A DNA stretch of 39,668 nt from Ectothiorhodospiraceae bacterium (lineage in GTDB: Bacteria; Pseudomonadota; Gammaproteobacteria; Nitrococcales; Aquisalimonadaceae). The translations under genes and the position numbers were made by a program. Numbering within the stretch: the stretch's first letter is position 1; each line of letters begins with the position of its first letter. Positions 36,654-39,668 of the stretch are shown piece by piece. The stretch spans positions 1 to 39,668 of the forward strand of contig SKGQ01000155.1 of assembly GCA_007117515.1 (NCBI GenBank). Direction: 5' to 3'. The notes below the pieces were generated by a model. The model ran no database searches, was not told the origin of the DNA, and saw nothing but the letters and a program-made list of their open reading frames with translations.

Positions 36654-36911
36654 ATGGCGGGAGAACGACGATTCATTCGTGCCCTGGGCGGACGCACGCT
36701 GATTGCCGTTTTCTGTTTGTTGCTGCCGGCAGGAGAGGCACCGGTACCGTTCAAGATCGCCACGGTAAAACTGGCGGCATTGGTACTGACACTCACCGGG
36801 ATCGGTTTTCGGTGCCCAGCCGATCGGCCGCGTCAGCCGCTGGGCGTTTTGCTTTCCAGCCGCTCGAGCATGGCGTTGACCCGGGTCTGCCAGTCCTCAC
36901 TGCTGACCTGA
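36654..36911 (+). CDS. Hypothetical small protein (85 aa, hydrophobic segments), low confidence
   Basis: AGGAG eight nt upstream of ATG; hydrophobic stretches RTLIAVFCLLLPAG and ATVKLAALVLTLTGIGF; 3' end overlaps the convergent helicase. Confidence 0.3.
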   Translation: MAGERRFIRALGGRTLIAVFCLLLPAGEAPVPFKIATVKLAALVLTLTGIGFRCPADRPRQPLGVLLSSRSSMALTRVCQSSLLT

Positions 36912-39289
36912 CTCTGAATTCGGCTGACCCAGAGAGGGAAGGCCAGCGGCGTCAGGCGCTCGGGCTGGGTCAGCCGGAGGGTCTGGTGCTCCAGTGCCTG
37001 CAGGGTCTGGAGCAGTCGCCCGAGCTCGAGCTGGCCCTCGAACAGTTCCCGTTCCGTCTGATGCAGCAGACGGTTGTCGCCGTCGAACTGGCGAAACACA
37101 TCGAAGATCAGGCCACTGGAGGCCTGGATCTGACGGCTTGATTTCCCCTGCCCGGGATAGCCCTGGAACACCAGCCCTGCAATGCGGGCGATCTCCCGGA
37201 AATGCCGGCGTGCCATTTCTGCGGCGTTCAGGCACTGGCGTAGATCGTCCAGAAGTGACCCGACCCGCAGGCTCTGCCGCAGTCCTGTCTCGGTGACCGC
37301 GGGCAGGCGGCGCGAAACCAGTTCGAAGCCGTAGTCGTTGACCGAGAAGGTGAAGGTGGCGGGCCGCTCCTGACTGAGGCGCCAGGCCAGCAATGCAGAA
37401 AGGCCTTCATGCACCAGCCGTCCGGCAAAGGGATACACGAACAGGTGGGTTCCCTCCCGCGAACGTATCTGCTCGATCAGCAGTTCGTTCCGCCGCGGGA
37501 TTGCTGAAAGTCGCGCCTGGGCATCCAGCACCGGTCGCACCGCTCGCATCTCCGGTTCGTCACAGTCACCGCGAGCAGCGTCATCGAGCAGCTCCCGGAC
37601 GCTGTCAGCCAGCTGGCTGGACAGCGGCATGCGACCACCAACCCAGCGCGGCACCGCGTGCCTGCGGCCCCTGGCGGCGCGTACCTGAGCGGTCATGTCA
37701 CGGACCCGGATCAGTTCCAGCAGGCGACCGCTGAACAGGAACTGGTCACCGGGGCGCAGGCGGCTGATGAAGGCCTCCTCGACATAGCCGATGGTGCCGC
37801 CGCGCTGAAACTGCACGCGCATGCTGCTATCCGAAGTGATCGTGCCCACGGCCATGCGATGACGCTGCGCAATGCGCCGGTCCACGACCCGGTAGACGCC
37901 GTCCTCGATCACGACCTTGTGGAATTGCGGATAGGCTTTCAGGCTGCTGCCGCCGGTGGTGATGAAGTCCAGCACCCACTGCCAGTCGGCCTCATCCAGG
38001 TCTCGATAAGCGTGGCTGCTGCGGATCTCCTGCAGTTGTTCATCGGCGGCGAAGCCGGGCCCCAGGGCCAGGGTCACCAGATGCTGCACCAGGACATCCA
38101 GCGAGGCCTGCAGCGGGCGACGCGATTCGATACGGTCGGCCGCAGCGGCCCGGCGGGCGGCGGCGATCTCCACCAGTTCGAAGGCATGGGTCGGGACGCA
38201 GAGCACGGCACTGTCGGCATCCGGCCGGTGGCCGCTGCGTCCGGCCCGCTGCAGCAAGCGTGCGACACCCTTCGGGCTGCCCACCTGGATGACCTGATCA
38301 ACCGGCGAGAAGTCGACCCCGAGGTCGAGACTGGAGGTGGCGACCACGCAGCGAATGCTGCCAGCGCGCAGCCAGTCCTCGACGGTGTCGCGCAGCTTCC
38401 GATCCAGAGAGCCGTGATGCAGTGCGATCTGATCGAACCAGTCCGGCCGGGCTTTCAACAGGGCCTGATGCCACAGTTCGGCCTGTGCCCTCGTATTGGT
38501 AAAGAGCAATGTCGTACCGGCCTGGTCAATGGCTGCCAGCACTTCGTCCACCAGTACCGTGCCCAGGTGACCGGCCCAGGGAAAGCGTTCCATCCGTGTC
38601 GGCAGTACTGCACGGATATGGGTCGCGCGCGGCGTCGGTCCGCGGACAAGGCGACCGCCGTCGCGGCCCAGCAGGACCTCGGCGGCCTGGGCCAGATTGC
38701 CCAGGGTTGCCGACAGACCCCAGATTCGCAGTTCCGGGCGCCGGGCACGCAGGTGGGCGAGACACAGTTCCAGTTGCACCCCGCGCTTGCTGCCCAGCAG
38801 TTCGTGCCATTCGTCAACGATCACACACTGCAGGTGAGCAAAGCGGCGTTCGGCGTCGCGGTAACTGAGCAGTAGCGACAGGCTTTCCGGCGTGGTCACC
38901 AACGTGGTTGGCAGACGGCTGCGCTGGCGTTGCTTGACGTGCGACGGCGTGTCGCCGGTGCGGCGTTCCACGCGCCAGTTGAGCCCGAGCTCATCAACCG
39001 TGGTCTGCAGATTGCCGGTGGTGTCTGCCGCTAGCGCGCGCAGCGGCGTGATCCAGAGCACCGTCATCGGGGTTTCCCTGCCAACGTCCCCCGCGGCGCC
39101 GGCGGCCAGGGCTTCGCGCACCGGGCCGAACCAGGCCGCCAGGGTCTTGCCGGTTCCGGTGGGGGCGTGAATCAGACCGCTCTCGCCGTCGGCATAGGCC
39201 TGCCAGACCTCGCGCTGGAACGGCTGAACCTGCCAGCCGCGCTTGCGGAACCAGACATCGATGGGATCTGCGGAAGGTTTTGCTGGCAT
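36833..39289 (-). CDS. Ligase-associated DNA damage response DEXH-box helicase (Lhr-like)
   Basis: HAPTGTGKTLAAW, VIVDEWHELLGSKRGVQLELCLAHLR, GLSATLGNL, VVATSSLDLGVDFSPVDQVIQVGSPKGVARLLQRAGRSGH. Confidence 0.93.
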   Translation of the reverse strand: MPAKPSADPIDVWFRKRGWQVQPFQREVWQAYADGESGLIHAPTGTGKTLAAWFGPVREALAAGAAGDVGRETPMTVLWITPLRALAADTTGNLQTTVDELGLNWRVERRTGDTPSHVKQRQRSRLPTTLVTTPESLSLLLSYRDAERRFAHLQCVIVDEWHELLGSKRGVQLELCLAHLRARRPELRIWGLSATLGNLAQAAEVLLGRDGGRLVRGPTPRATHIRAVLPTRMERFPWAGHLGTVLVDEVLAAIDQAGTTLLFTNTRAQAELWHQALLKARPDWFDQIALHHGSLDRKLRDTVEDWLRAGSIRCVVATSSLDLGVDFSPVDQVIQVGSPKGVARLLQRAGRSGHRPDADSAVLCVPTHAFELVEIAAARRAAAADRIESRRPLQASLDVLVQHLVTLALGPGFAADEQLQEIRSSHAYRDLDEADWQWVLDFITTGGSSLKAYPQFHKVVIEDGVYRVVDRRIAQRHRMAVGTITSDSSMRVQFQRGGTIGYVEEAFISRLRPGDQFLFSGRLLELIRVRDMTAQVRAARGRRHAVPRWVGGRMPLSSQLADSVRELLDDAARGDCDEPEMRAVRPVLDAQARLSAIPRRNELLIEQIRSREGTHLFVYPFAGRLVHEGLSALLAWRLSQERPATFTFSVNDYGFELVSRRLPAVTETGLRQSLRVGSLLDDLRQCLNAAEMARRHFREIARIAGLVFQGYPGQGKSSRQIQASSGLIFDVFRQFDGDNRLLHQTERELFEGQLELGRLLQTLQALEHQTLRLTQPERLTPLAFPLWVSRIQSQVSSEDWQTRVNAMLERLESKTPSG

Positions 39290-39330
39290 TATTGGCCCAC
39301 GGATCGTTTGCCGGGAAGATGGGAGAGATA

Positions 39331-39668
39331 ATGCGAATCGCATGGCTCGGGCTTGCCTTTGCCCTGATGTTGCCGGCAGCGCCGGCGTTGGCCGAGGCGG
39401 GGGACAAACGCTGGTCGCTGGGTCTTGCCGGTACCACGGCGCAAAGCAGGTTCCGCGCCGGTAATGACCTCGGTGGCGGCAGCAATCGCATGGATGACTC
39501 GGTGCTGCTGCGGGTGACGCGATTGCAGGATGGCTGGCGCTACGGCGGCGATGCGGTGCAGGTCAGTTACGATGAGGCCCGTCTGCGGGTGGTCACCGTA
39601 TACGCCGACTGGGTGCGGTCGGCGGGCAACATATTCTCCTGGTACCTGGGGGCGGCGGGCGGATACGG
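39331..39668 (+). CDS. Predicted outer-membrane/periplasmic beta-barrel protein, truncated by window end
   Basis: My translation from ATG 39331: MRIAWLGLAFALMLPAAPALAEAGDKRWSLGLAGTTAQSRFRAGNDLGGG..., signal peptide then beta pattern; open to the window edge. Confidence 0.6.
   Translation, partial: MRIAWLGLAFALMLPAAPALAEAGDKRWSLGLAGTTAQSRFRAGNDLGGGSNRMDDSVLLRVTRLQDGWRYGGDAVQVSYDEARLRVVTVYADWVRSAGNIFSWYLGAAGGY

Noticed and set aside
37658-38875. 405-aa plus-strand ORF
   Set aside because: Antisense to the DEXH helicase; no recognisable family.

Overview
This is a GC-rich, gene-dense gammaproteobacterial chromosomal window, plausibly from an Ectothiorhodospiraceae-like or related halophile (inference). 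I could read about 37 protein-coding genes. No tRNA, rRNA, CRISPR array or intact transposase was seen. Landmarks: a CbiX-like chelatase; a Tat-type amidohydrolase; a six-gene cluster (2972-8289) whose order and domains match the mxaR-S-A-C-K-L methanol dehydrogenase maturation genes, with no mxaF/J/G/I in view; rpiA; ilvA; two adjacent Slp lipoproteins; an M23 peptidase; EVE protein; fau; a 6S RNA (ssrS) in the conserved fau-zapA interval; zapA; the ygfB-pepP-ubiH-ubiI-like cluster; a Fur-box-preceded iron ABC transporter without its ATPase; gcvT-H-PA-PB; a coupled PfkB kinase-PdeM-PRTase-rsmA-apaG-apaH run; a ROK kinase; ampE/ampD; and a ligase-associated DEXH helicase. The main non-coding signals are: a dispersed GGAAACRCTGATTTRTTC motif resembling IS5-type ends, which contains or abuts the stop codons of four genes; a perfect 17-bp inverted repeat at the 5' end of the iron permease ORF; a 22-bp palindrome over the putative -35 of the mxaR-like operon, followed by a leader hairpin; and a pair of related hairpins at the window start.
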